The position numbers and the translations under genes were made by a program. From Parvularcula sp. (lineage in GTDB: Bacteria; Pseudomonadota; Alphaproteobacteria; Caulobacterales; Parvularculaceae): a stretch of 47,024 nucleotides of DNA. The stretch spans positions 1 to 47,024 of the forward strand of contig PAIP01000046.1 of NCBI GenBank assembly GCA_002704915.1, written 5' to 3'. Below the pieces are notes generated by a model. It saw only the letters and a list, made by a program, of their open reading frames with translations. It ran no database searches and had not been told where the DNA came from. Positions 17,087-25,536 of this stretch are shown here, piece after piece; position 1 is the stretch's first letter; every line of letters begins with the position of its first letter.

Positions 17087-18226
17087 ATGACCAATGAAGA
17101 AGTGAAATACGGTCTCGCAGGCGTGCTGGCGGACGACACCGCGATCTCGAAGGTGATGCCGGAAATCAACTCGCTGACCTATCGCGGCTACAAGGTGCAG
17201 GATCTGGCGACGCAGTGCCGGTTCGAAGAGGTCGCTTATCTTATCTGGAACGGCAAGCTGCCGACAGAAGCGCAACTGGGCGCATTCAATGAAGTTGAAA
17301 AGAAAGAACGCGGCGTATCCGACGATCTCCTCGACGTGATGGCGAAGTTCAACAAAAAAGCGCATCCCATGGATACGCTGCGGACCGCCGTTTCGTTTCT
17401 TGGCCAGGAAGACGATACGACCGAGGATTCCTCGCCGGAAGGGTTGATGGAAAAATCGATCCGCATGTATGCGCGCATTCCCGAAATCGTCGCTGCGGAT
17501 TTCCGTCTCAGGAATGGAAAGGAGCCCATCCCGCCCAAAAAAGATCTCGCCTTCTCGGAAAACTTTTTTCACATGTGTTTCGGCAAGGTCCCGGCGCCGG
17601 AGATCATTAAATGCTTCGATATCTCGATGACGCTTTACGCCGAACACTCGTTCAACGCCTCAACCTTCACGGCGCGGACAATTGCGTCCTCGACCTCTGA
17701 CATCTATTCGGCGGTCACCGGCGCCATCGGGTCCCTCAAGGGCCCGCTCCATGGCGGCGCCAATGAAGCGGTGATGCATATGCTCAAAGAAGTGGGCTCG
17801 CCGGAAAACGCGAAGGAATGGATGCTCGACGCGCTCGCGACCAAGAAGAAAATCATGGGCTTCGGCCATCGGGTCTATCGCTCCGGCGACAGCCGCGTGC
17901 CGACCATGACCGACGCCTATAAGAAAATGGTCGATGTCATTGGAACTGACGAGGCCAAAAACTATTGGGAGATGAGCCGCATTCTCGACGAGACCATGGT
18001 GGCGGAAAAGGGGATCTATCCCAATCTCGATTTCCCGGCCGGGCCGGCCTATTATCTCATGGGATTTGAAATCCCCATGTTTACGCCGATCTTTGTCGTG
18101 AGCCGGATTACGGGCTGGACCGCGCATGTTATGGAACAGCTCGCCAATAACAAGCTGATCCGTCCTCTCTCAAATTATACTGGACCGGCCCAAAGAGACG
18201 TGACGCCAATTGGCGCTCGCGAATAG
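17087..18226 (+). CDS. prpC: 2-methylcitrate synthase PrpC
   Basis: 379 residues of the citrate synthase family. Landmarks are the N-terminal INSLTYRGYKVQDLA, GPLHGGANEAVMHML with a catalytic His, MGFGHRVYRSGDSR with the second catalytic His, and the Asp region in YPNLDFPAGPAYYLMG. Length and the NSLTYRGY start fit the short type I 2-methylcitrate/citrate synthases; with prpD and prpB nearby, the 2-methylcitrate reading (propionyl-CoA + oxaloacetate) is favoured, though many such enzymes also make citrate. AGGAGA precedes the ATG. It lies behind a terminator and so is transcribed separately from prpB. Confidence 0.92.
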   Translation: MTNEEVKYGLAGVLADDTAISKVMPEINSLTYRGYKVQDLATQCRFEEVAYLIWNGKLPTEAQLGAFNEVEKKERGVSDDLLDVMAKFNKKAHPMDTLRTAVSFLGQEDDTTEDSSPEGLMEKSIRMYARIPEIVAADFRLRNGKEPIPPKKDLAFSENFFHMCFGKVPAPEIIKCFDISMTLYAEHSFNASTFTARTIASSTSDIYSAVTGAIGSLKGPLHGGANEAVMHMLKEVGSPENAKEWMLDALATKKKIMGFGHRVYRSGDSRVPTMTDAYKKMVDVIGTDEAKNYWEMSRILDETMVAEKGIYPNLDFPAGPAYYLMGFEIPMFTPIFVVSRITGWTAHVMEQLANNKLIRPLSNYTGPAQRDVTPIGARE

Positions 18227-18249
18227 GTGAAATCGAGGCTCCGGCCCCT

Positions 18250-18273
18250 GCGCCCGGGCGGCGTTGCGGGCGC
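18250..18273 (+). terminator. Possible GC-rich hairpin terminator after prpC
   Basis: GCGCCCG (18250-18256) pairs exactly with CGGGCGC (18267-18273) across a 10-base loop, 24 bases after the prpC stop. There is no T-run, so it may be a weak or Rho-assisted terminator or an mRNA 3'-end stem. Confidence 0.35.
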
Positions 18274-18365
18274 CTCCGGGTCGACTTACCATGCGATTGC
18301 CCGGCCTCATGCGAGGAACTGACTGGAATTGGGCAATTAGATAGAATTGGAATGCGGAGACTTTG

Positions 18366-18833
18366 ATGGTGAAGCTGGTGGTCAATGGCCGCGAACAGGA
18401 GCTGGGGGACGTCGATCCTCAGACGCCTTTGCTTTGGGCGCTGCGCGATGAACTCGGTCTTGTGGGGACAAAATTCGGCTGCGGCATCGCCCAATGCGGC
18501 GCCTGCACGGTCCATGTGGACGGAAGGCCGACGCGCTCCTGCGTGACGCCGGTCGGCGCAATCGACGGCGCCAAGGTCACGACGATTGAGGGACTCGCGG
18601 GCGAAGACGGAGCGCTCACCCCATTGCAGCAGGCATGGATAGACGAGGACGTCGCCCAATGCGGTTACTGTCAGGCGGGGCAGTTGATGGCCGCGTCCGC
18701 GTTGCTCGCCGACAATCCGTCCCCAAGCGATGAAGACATCGACAATGCGATGTCGGGCAATCTCTGCCGCTGCGCCACCTATAAACGCATCCGCAAAGCG
18801 ATCCATATCGCCGCGAAAGGGAACGGCCAATGA
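18366..18833 (+). CDS. iorA: (2Fe-2S)-binding subunit, IorA type
   Basis: 155 residues; the ATG at 18366 is preferred over the TTG just before it, with GGAGA upstream. The N-terminal ferredoxin-like domain holds the first cluster ([15 protein letters not shown] and a later Cys), and the helical C-terminal domain holds the second (CGYCQAGQ and CRCATY). This is the small subunit of two-subunit molybdenum hydroxylases such as isoquinoline 1-oxidoreductase. It passes electrons from the molybdopterin subunit to an acceptor, often a membrane cytochrome. The stop overlaps the large-subunit gene by 4 bases. Confidence 0.9.
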   Translation: MVKLVVNGREQELGDVDPQTPLLWALRDELGLVGTKFGCGIAQCGACTVHVDGRPTRSCVTPVGAIDGAKVTTIEGLAGEDGALTPLQQAWIDEDVAQCGYCQAGQLMAASALLADNPSPSDEDIDNAMSGNLCRCATYKRIRKAIHIAAKGNGQ

Positions 18834-21109
18834 CAACCCGCACCTCCTGGGCTCACAATCCCGCCGCAAAAAAGCTGATGGAAGAAATCGAAGCAAGACG
18901 CGCGCTTCCCGCTGTGGTCCGCGGAGCCTCGCGCCGGCAATTTTTCAAGATGACGGGATTGGCCGGCGCCGGTCTGGTGATCGGCATGGCCGGGGCCTGC
19001 TCAAAACAAAACGGCGCCGTAGCTGCGTCGGATGGGCCGGCCGCGGATTTCAATCCCTACGTGCAGATCACGCCGGCGGGCGTCATCCGCATCTTCGCCA
19101 AAAATCCGGAAATCGGACAAGGCGTAAAAACCTCCCTGCCCATGATCGTCGCCGAAGAACTGGATGCGAAATGGGAAGACGTTGAAGTCGTCCAGTCTGA
19201 AATCGATGAGTCGCGCTACGGTCCGCAATTCGCCGGCGGGTCGTTGTCGACGCCGATGAACTGGGACAGGCTTCGTCAGGCCGGCGCGATCGCCAAGGCG
19301 ATGCTGATCGCCGCCGCGGCGGCGGAATGGGACGTTGCAGCGTCCGAGTGTTCAGCGCGCGATAGCGCCGTTCATCATGAGGCAAGCGACAAATCATTGA
19401 GCTATGGCGCGCTTGCAGAGGCGGCGGCGAAGGGGCCGGTCCCAGCGGCGGACGCCGTCAAGCTGAAAGACCGCTCGGATTATCGGTTGCTCGGCAAACG
19501 CATAACGGGCGTCGATAATGAAGCGATCGTTACCGGCAAGCCCTTATTCGGAATCGATCAGACCGTCCCCGGCATGGTGTACGCCACCTATGTGAAATGT
19601 CCTGCGGTGGGCGGGCGCCCGGCCACAGTCAATATTGAAGAAGTAAAGGCCCGGCCGGGGGTCATCGATGTCTTCACGATCGATGGCGACGGCGATCCCC
19701 TGTCCGTCATGCCCGGCGTCGCCATCGTCGCGAAATCCACCTGGGCGGCGTTCGCGGCCCGGCGGGCGTTGAATGTCGAATGGGACGAATCCGACGCATC
19801 GAAGGATTCGACCTCGGCTTCTGACGAAGCGGCGATGACCCGTGCGACACAGGCGCCGGATTCAACCGTTGAATCGTTTGGCGATGTGGAGGCGGCCCTT
19901 TCCGGCGCAGCGAAGACGATAGAGGCGTCTTACGCCTATGCCTTTGTCTCTCATGCACAGCTTGAGCCTGAAAACACGCTGGCGCATTACAAAGAAGACG
20001 GCGCGCTGGAAATCTGGTCGCCCACGCAAACACCGCAGGGCGCGGTCGATCTGGCGGCTAAGGTGGCCGGCGTCGAACCGGAAAAGGTCACTTTGCATCA
20101 GACGCGTATTGGCGGAGGGTTCGGCCGCCGCTTGATGAACGATTATGTCGCCGAAGCTGTCGCCATTACGAAACGCGTGGGCAAACCGGTGAAGCTGCAA
20201 TGGACCCGCGAAGACGACATGCAGCACGATTTTTACCGTCCAGGCGGGTATCATTTTTTCAAAGGCGGCCTCGATGGCGATGGCAGGCTTGCGGCCTGGC
20301 GCAATCACTTCGTCACCTTTAGCGGAGATGGGGAAAGCCCGATAACCGCCGGCGACATCGGCAAAGGGGTTTTTCCCGGCGAGCTGGCTGGCAATTACAA
20401 GGTCGAGCGATCTCTGCTCGACTGGAACACACCCTCAGGCTGGTGGCGGGCGCCGAGTTCCTGCACGATCGCCTTTGCGACGCAGTGCTTTGCCCATGAA
20501 CTCGCCATTGCGGCGGGGCGGGACCATAAAGAGTTCCTGCTTGAAATCATGGGCGAGCCGCGCTGGCTCAAAGAGGGCGATCCCGGGGTGATGAACACCG
20601 GCCGCGCGGCTGCGGTCATCAATCTTGCTTGTGAAAAAGCAGCGTGGGGCAGGATGATGCCGAAGGGCGCCGGACTGGGGCTTGCTTTTTATTTTAGCCA
20701 TCAAGGTCATTTCGCGGAGGTCGCCGAGGTCAGCGTCAGCGATGACAAGGCGGTGACGGTGCATAAGGTTTGGGTCGCTGCGGATATCGGCCCGGTTATC
20801 AATATGAGCGGCGCTGAGAACCAATGCGAGGGCTCGGTGATGGACGGGCTTTCGACCATGATGGGGCTCGAGGTGAACTTCGAAAACGGGCGCGCGCTTG
20901 AAACCAATTTCGATCGCTATCCTATCATGCGCATGCGCCATGCGCCGGAAGTCGATGTGCATTTCATCCAGTCCGACTTTCCGCCAACGGGCGCAGGCGA
21001 GCCTGCGCTGCCGCCGCTTGCGCCTGCTGTCGCCAATGCAATCTTCGCCGCGACTGGTGACCGGGTGCGCCAGTTGCCGCTTTCACGGTCCGGCTATCGT
21101 TTCGCATAA
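18830..21109 (+). CDS. iorB: Molybdopterin-binding hydroxylase/dehydrogenase subunit, IorB type
   Basis: 759 residues of the xanthine dehydrogenase family, in the split, FAD-free IorB form. A Tat signal is present (SRRQFFK at 34-40 followed by a hydrophobic stretch), so the complex is exported folded with its cofactor; Cys57 in MAGAC could be lipid-modified. Later motifs include [18 protein letters not shown] (start of the a/b hammerhead) and [13 protein letters not shown] (cofactor binding). Substrates of this group include N-heterocycles and aldehydes and cannot be told here. No cofactor-insertion chaperone (XdhC type) or cytochrome is adjacent. Confidence 0.9.
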   Translation: MTTRTSWAHNPAAKKLMEEIEARRALPAVVRGASRRQFFKMTGLAGAGLVIGMAGACSKQNGAVAASDGPAADFNPYVQITPAGVIRIFAKNPEIGQGVKTSLPMIVAEELDAKWEDVEVVQSEIDESRYGPQFAGGSLSTPMNWDRLRQAGAIAKAMLIAAAAAEWDVAASECSARDSAVHHEASDKSLSYGALAEAAAKGPVPAADAVKLKDRSDYRLLGKRITGVDNEAIVTGKPLFGIDQTVPGMVYATYVKCPAVGGRPATVNIEEVKARPGVIDVFTIDGDGDPLSVMPGVAIVAKSTWAAFAARRALNVEWDESDASKDSTSASDEAAMTRATQAPDSTVESFGDVEAALSGAAKTIEASYAYAFVSHAQLEPENTLAHYKEDGALEIWSPTQTPQGAVDLAAKVAGVEPEKVTLHQTRIGGGFGRRLMNDYVAEAVAITKRVGKPVKLQWTREDDMQHDFYRPGGYHFFKGGLDGDGRLAAWRNHFVTFSGDGESPITAGDIGKGVFPGELAGNYKVERSLLDWNTPSGWWRAPSSCTIAFATQCFAHELAIAAGRDHKEFLLEIMGEPRWLKEGDPGVMNTGRAAAVINLACEKAAWGRMMPKGAGLGLAFYFSHQGHFAEVAEVSVSDDKAVTVHKVWVAADIGPVINMSGAENQCEGSVMDGLSTMMGLEVNFENGRALETNFDRYPIMRMRHAPEVDVHFIQSDFPPTGAGEPALPPLAPAVANAIFAATGDRVRQLPLSRSGYRFA

Positions 21110-21138
21110 AGCGAACGAACCTAAGGGAACTGACAATA

Positions 21139-21732
21139 ATGAATCGAGAACCGCGTCAACGGACGCAAGATGCAAGAGACCGGGCGCTGGAGGCTGTGCG
21201 CGAGCTCATCCGCTGGATCGGCGACGATCCGGCTCGCGAGGGCCTGAAAGATACGCCCCGGCGTGTCGTCGACGCCTTCCTGGAATATTTCCAGGGTTAT
21301 GACGAATGTCCGGAAACCTATCTTCAGCGCACCTTTGAGCAGGTCGGCGGATATGACGAGATTGTTCTTTTAAAGGACATCCCTTTTCATTCTCATTGCG
21401 AGCATCACATGGCGCCGATCATCGGCCGGGCGCATGTGGCCTATCTGCCTACGGACAAGGTGGTCGGCATTTCCAAGCTCGCGCGCGTGGTGCAGGCTTA
21501 CGCCCGCCGGTTGCAGGTGCAGGAGCGCCTGACCGCCGAGATCGCCGATTGCATCCAGAAAGTGCTGGAACCCCAAGGCGTCGCCGTCGTTATAGAGGCG
21601 AGCCATGCTTGCATGACCGCCCGCGGCGTCGCGACGCCCGGCGTGTCCATGACCACAAGCCGGATGATGGGCGTCTTTCGCGACGATCAGAAAGCGCGTG
21701 AAGAAGTCATCAAACTGATCGGCATCAAGTGA
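21139..21732 (+). CDS. folE: GTP cyclohydrolase I FolE
   Basis: 197 residues, typical length. It converts GTP to 7,8-dihydroneopterin triphosphate, the first step of folate (and other pterin) synthesis. The zinc and active-site motifs are [11 protein letters not shown] near residue 85, [20 protein letters not shown] and [12 protein letters not shown]. The conserved Cys and His zinc ligands are all visible, so this is the type IA enzyme. It follows iorB by 29 bases; no functional link is obvious beyond both belonging to pterin-using pathways. Confidence 0.96.
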   Translation: MNREPRQRTQDARDRALEAVRELIRWIGDDPAREGLKDTPRRVVDAFLEYFQGYDECPETYLQRTFEQVGGYDEIVLLKDIPFHSHCEHHMAPIIGRAHVAYLPTDKVVGISKLARVVQAYARRLQVQERLTAEIADCIQKVLEPQGVAVVIEASHACMTARGVATPGVSMTTSRMMGVFRDDQKAREEVIKLIGIK

Positions 21733-21755
21733 GTAACGAAAGTCAGGAACATCCC

Positions 21756-22532
21756 ATGCCTTATGAATGCATATTGACGGAAACCGACGGCAATGTGGGC
21801 GTCATCACACTGAACCGTCCCGATGCGCTAAACGCGTTTAACCGGCAATTGATGGACGAACTGACCGACGCTGTAAAAGCCTTCGAGGCCGATGACGCTA
21901 TTGGCTGTATGGTCATCACCGGCTCGGAAAAAGCCTTCGCCGCCGGCGCAGACATCAAGGAAATGGCCTCGAAAGATTATATTGACGTCTTCAAGGAAGA
22001 TTTCATTTCCGGCAATTGGGAAGAGGTCACCCGTACGAGAAAGCCTGTTATTGCGGCGGTCGGCGGCTACGCCCTCGGCGGCGGCTGCGAGCTTGCGCTG
22101 ATGTGCGATTTCATTATCGCCGGGGACAACGCGAAATTCGGCCAGCCCGAAATCTCAATCGGCGCCATGCCGGGCGCCGGCGGCACGCAACGCCTGGCGC
22201 GCTTCATCGGCAAGTCGAAAGCCATGGAAATGTGCCTGACCGGCCGCATGATGGATGCGGAAGAGGCCGAACGCTGCGGGCTTGTGAGCCGGATCGTGCC
22301 CAAGGGCGAGTTGAAGGAAGAGGCGATCCGCGTCGCCAAGCAGATCGCCGGTTTCTCGCGTCCGATCGCCATGCTGACCAAGGAGGCGGTCAACCGCGCC
22401 TATGAAACGACCCTGTCTGAAGGCGTGCGTTTCGAACGCCGGGTCTTCCATTCGGTCTTTGCGTTTGAGGATCAGAAAGAAGGCATGGCCGCCTTTGCGG
22501 AAAAGCGCAAACCGGTGTTCAAGAACCGTTGA
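21756..22532 (+). CDS. Enoyl-CoA hydratase
   Basis: 258 residues from the ATG at 21756, with CAGGAA upstream; an in-frame GTG at 21729 would overlap the folE stop. It is a short-chain crotonase: [10 protein letters not shown] (oxyanion loop), [13 protein letters not shown] with the first catalytic Glu, [20 protein letters not shown] with the second, and a C-terminal [10 protein letters not shown]. All hydratase residues are in place. It would hydrate trans-2-enoyl-CoA in beta-oxidation or amino acid breakdown, which would also yield propionyl-CoA for the prp genes. Confidence 0.92.
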   Translation: MPYECILTETDGNVGVITLNRPDALNAFNRQLMDELTDAVKAFEADDAIGCMVITGSEKAFAAGADIKEMASKDYIDVFKEDFISGNWEEVTRTRKPVIAAVGGYALGGGCELALMCDFIIAGDNAKFGQPEISIGAMPGAGGTQRLARFIGKSKAMEMCLTGRMMDAEEAERCGLVSRIVPKGELKEEAIRVAKQIAGFSRPIAMLTKEAVNRAYETTLSEGVRFERRVFHSVFAFEDQKEGMAAFAEKRKPVFKNR

Positions 22533-22560
22533 TAAAACGAAGCCTTCGCTTGAGGCCGAT

Positions 22561-22617
22561 CCTTCGTGACGCCCGGTTTCGTCTTCAGGAGGCGAAACCG
22601 GGCTCCTCAGGATGAGG
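22561..22617. repeat. Dispersed hairpin repeat, family 1, copy 1
   Basis: The unit begins CCTTCGTGACG and ends CTCCTCAGGATGAGG. Inside is a perfect 11-base stem, GCCCGGTTTCG (22571-22581) with CGAAACCGGGC (22593-22603). The same outer ends flank different stems at 31464-31557, so this is a dispersed intergenic element of alphaproteobacterial type. It also places a GGGGAG ribosome-binding stretch at its right edge, just before the antiporter start, and may end transcription of the upstream gene. Confidence 0.75.
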
Positions 22618-22627
22618 GGAGTAAATA

Positions 22628-24538
22628 TTGGACAATTTAATCCTCGCCTTTACGATCATTGGCGTGCTCGGCATCGGGGCCCAATGGCTCGCATGGCGGC
22701 TGAATCTGCCGGCGATTGTGCTCATGGCCGTCGCGGGGATCATCGCGGGGCCGGTGCTCGGCATTTTTTCTTCTCCGGACGCGCCGCCGGGAACGCCGCC
22801 TATGGAGGCGTTATTCGGCGATTTTTACCGGCCCATCATCGCGGTTGCGGTCGCTGTCATCCTGTTCGAGGGCGGGCTTCAGCTCAATTTCTCCGATTTG
22901 CGCGGCCTGACCCGCGGCGTCCGCCGGCTGGTGTTTCCCGGCGTGCTGATCGCATGGTTTCTGGGCGCCATGGCGAGCTATCTCATCGCCGGCCTGACCT
23001 GGCAGGCGGCGCTGTTGTTCGGCGGCGTCATGGTCGTCACTGGCCCCACGGTGATCATTCCGCTCTTGCGCCAGTCCAAGCTCAATCCGCGGCCCGCGAC
23101 GCTGCTCAAATGGGAAGGCATCATCAACGATCCCATCGGCGCGCTGCTTGCGGTGCTGGTTTACGAGTTCCTCGTTATCGGCGATCACGGCGGCACCTCT
23201 GTAGAGATCATCAGCTCGCTCATACTGGCGTCGACGCTGGCGCTTGGTTTCGGCTACGCCTTTGGCAGGTTCACGGCGGCTGCGTTCAGGCGGGGCTGGG
23301 TTCCGGAATATCTGAAGCCGCCGGTTCTTCTGGCGCTTGTGCTCGTCTGTTTCGAAATCGCCAACCTCATGCAGGAAGAGGGCGGGCTTTTGTCTGTGAC
23401 CGCCATGGGCGTGACGCTCGCCAATTCACGCATCGCCAGCATCAACGATCTGCGCCTCTTCAAGGAAAACATCGCCGTTCTTCTCGTTTCCGGCGTGTTC
23501 ATTATTCTGACGGCGAATCTCACCGTCGAAACCTTGCGCGTGCTCGACTGGTCGGCCTTCTGGTTCCTCATCGTCATGTTGTTCGTGGTGCGCCCGCTGA
23601 CCGTGTTCATATCGACCATGGGATCGGGATTGCCGTGGAAGGAGAGACTTCTCGTCGGCTGGATCGCGCCGCGCGGCATCGTCGCCGTCGCCGTGTCGAG
23701 CTTCTTCGGCGCCTCGCTGACAGCCGCCGGCTATCTCGACGGCGACAAGCTCATCGCGCTCGCTTTCGCCATGGTGTTTGCGACTGTTGTTCTGCATGGC
23801 TTTTCGATTTCTCCGCTGGCGAAAGCGCTGGACCTCGCCTCGCGCGAGCGGCCGGGCGTTCTTATTGTCGGGGCTTCGCCGTTTTCGGCGGCGCTTGCGG
23901 CGAAGCTGAAAGAAATGGAAGTGCCGGTCACGGTGGCGGATGCAAGCTGGCGACGCCTCCGGCCCGTGCGGCTCGCCAATGTCCCCACCTATTACGGCGA
24001 GATCCTCTCCGAAGTGACTGAACATCACGTGGATCTGAACCGGTTCGGCTATCTCCTGGCGCTTGGCGGGAATGAAGCGCACAACGCCCTTGTGGCGACG
24101 GACCTTGCGCCGGAGCTCGGGCGCGCGTCGATCTATCAGGTGAATGCGCGCGGCAAGGATGAAGAAGACCGCAAGGCGCTTTCTTATACGCTGCAGGGTC
24201 GCACTTTCCTGCATAACGGCGCGCCGCTCGACGAGCTTGTGCGCCGCCATTATTCCGGCTGGATATTCCAGCGCACGAAGATCTCGGAAGAATATCCGCC
24301 CGAGCAATATAAAAAGGATCTGGGCCAAGAGGGGGAAATCATTCTCATCATGCGCAAGGGCGAGATCATGTTCGCCTCCCGTGAGGTGCCCGTGAAGCCG
24401 GAGACCGGCGATGTCGTGCTCGCCTATATCCCGAAGCCGCCTGAGCAGAAGGGCGAAAAGGCGAAGGATAAAGGCGGGAAGGATAAAGCGAAGCCCGAGA
24501 CGGCGGCGAAGGGCGAAAAACCGGCCGCGGACGCTTAA
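22628..24538 (+). CDS. CPA1-type Na+/H+ (cation/proton) antiporter with cytosolic regulatory domain
   Basis: 636 residues from a TTG start preceded by GAGGGGAG. About 12 hydrophobic helices fill residues 1-395, with NhaP-type landmarks including ILFEGGLQLNFSDL, TGPTVIIPLLR and KWEGIINDPIGALLA (the ND pair of the ion site) and WIAPRGIVAVAVSS. Then comes a Rossmann-like region (VLIVGASPFSAALAAKLKEM) of the TrkA-N type that may sense nucleotides, a TrkA-C-like part, and a Lys-rich low-complexity tail (about 605-636). It exports Na+ or K+ for proton uptake. Confidence 0.9.
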   Translation: MDNLILAFTIIGVLGIGAQWLAWRLNLPAIVLMAVAGIIAGPVLGIFSSPDAPPGTPPMEALFGDFYRPIIAVAVAVILFEGGLQLNFSDLRGLTRGVRRLVFPGVLIAWFLGAMASYLIAGLTWQAALLFGGVMVVTGPTVIIPLLRQSKLNPRPATLLKWEGIINDPIGALLAVLVYEFLVIGDHGGTSVEIISSLILASTLALGFGYAFGRFTAAAFRRGWVPEYLKPPVLLALVLVCFEIANLMQEEGGLLSVTAMGVTLANSRIASINDLRLFKENIAVLLVSGVFIILTANLTVETLRVLDWSAFWFLIVMLFVVRPLTVFISTMGSGLPWKERLLVGWIAPRGIVAVAVSSFFGASLTAAGYLDGDKLIALAFAMVFATVVLHGFSISPLAKALDLASRERPGVLIVGASPFSAALAAKLKEMEVPVTVADASWRRLRPVRLANVPTYYGEILSEVTEHHVDLNRFGYLLALGGNEAHNALVATDLAPELGRASIYQVNARGKDEEDRKALSYTLQGRTFLHNGAPLDELVRRHYSGWIFQRTKISEEYPPEQYKKDLGQEGEIILIMRKGEIMFASREVPVKPETGDVVLAYIPKPPEQKGEKAKDKGGKDKAKPETAAKGEKPAADA

Positions 24539-24557
24539 AACCTCTCTTTACAGCCTG

Positions 24558-24565
24558 TTAACCAT
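24558..24565 (+). promoter_or_regulatory. Possible CtrA half-site TTAACCAT
   Basis: TTAACCAT matches the single-half CtrA motif described for Caulobacter. A second TTAAC is at 24583-24587. They lie 45-76 bases upstream of the kinase gene. The classic TTAA-N7-TTAAC spacing is not met, so the call rests on a short match. Confidence 0.25.
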
Positions 24566-24633
24566 GTTTGCCGGGCGAATGCTTAACACAGCATTAGCGC
24601 TTGCCCGCTAGGTTCTGCGCGAGGACCTGGGAA

Positions 24634-25536
24634 ATGCCCGCGCTGACCAACAAGACCCACACATCGGGTTCGCGCCTCGCTGAATATGGCGAGCGCATGA
24701 GCGAACTTCTGATCCGCCGCCGCGCGGAGCTTGAAGCGCGCGCGGCGCGTATTGAGGCCGAACTCGCCATCAAGGCGCGTTCGGAATTTCTCGCCAATAT
24801 GAACCATGAATTGCGCACCCCGCTGAACGCAATCATCGGTTTCGCCTCCATGTTGCGCGACGGGGAGGATTACGGCCTCAACCCGGAGCAGCAGCGCACC
24901 TATGCGGAATATATCCTTCAGTCTGCGGACCTTCTGCTCGGGCATATCAATACGCTTTTGGAAGTTGCGGCGCTTGAGAGCGGACGGGTGGAAATCAATG
25001 AGGCCGCCATCGATTTCACCGCTTTGCTCAATGAAGCGGTTGAGCGTGCTGAGGTGCGCGCGGAAGCCGCCGGCGTTGAAATTACGCCTCAGGAAGATGC
25101 GGTTGAGGTGTTCGGCTGGGGCGATCCGGAACGCTTTTCCCAGGCGCTCGATCATCTGATCCAGACCGCCGTCAAACTCAGTCATGAGGGCGGGCGCATT
25201 CATGTTCGCGCGTCTCAAACGGCGCAAGGCTGGGCGGAAATCGCCGTGCGCGACGAGGGCGACGGCTTTACCAATGATGGCCTCGTGGAAGCCCTCGAAG
25301 CCTTCAAGGAGCTTCATCGCGGGCTCGACCGGTCCTTCTCCGGACCCGGCGTCGGTTATGCGGTCGCGAAGACCTTTGTAGAGATGCAGGGCGGGCGTTT
25401 CTCCATCGAAAGCCGTGAAGGCCAGGGCACGCTGGCGCGGATTTCCCTGCCGCCGGCGGAAGCGGTTTACGGCGATCCGCAAGAGGATGAAGACGGCGCG
25501 GAGGCTGTGGCGGAGCGGGATCATGACGCCGCATAA
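24634..25536 (+). CDS. Soluble histidine kinase without sensor domain, N-box Asn replaced
   Basis: 300 residues from the ATG at 24634 (GAGGA upstream); a TTG at 24601 is an alternative. An N-terminal coiled coil (about 15-50) leads into the HisKA motif FLANMNHELRTPLNAIIGF with phospho-acceptor His58. The ATPase domain has the G1 box RDEGDGF and G2 box GPGVGYAVAKTFVEMQGG, but the N-box reads HLIQTAVKLS, with Thr178 where Asn normally binds Mg-ATP. No transmembrane or PAS region is present, so the input is probably a partner protein. The kinase may be weak or a pseudokinase. Its 3' end overlaps the HerA-type gene by 14 bases. No response regulator is adjacent. Confidence 0.85.
   Translation: MPALTNKTHTSGSRLAEYGERMSELLIRRRAELEARAARIEAELAIKARSEFLANMNHELRTPLNAIIGFASMLRDGEDYGLNPEQQRTYAEYILQSADLLLGHINTLLEVAALESGRVEINEAAIDFTALLNEAVERAEVRAEAAGVEITPQEDAVEVFGWGDPERFSQALDHLIQTAVKLSHEGGRIHVRASQTAQGWAEIAVRDEGDGFTNDGLVEALEAFKELHRGLDRSFSGPGVGYAVAKTFVEMQGGRFSIESREGQGTLARISLPPAEAVYGDPQEDEDGAEAVAERDHDAA

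Noticed and set aside
22612-24021. 469-codon open frame on the plus strand overlapping the antiporter gene
   Set aside because: It is a different frame of the antiporter gene, Arg- and Gly-rich, with no family motifs; the antiporter frame carries all conserved residues.
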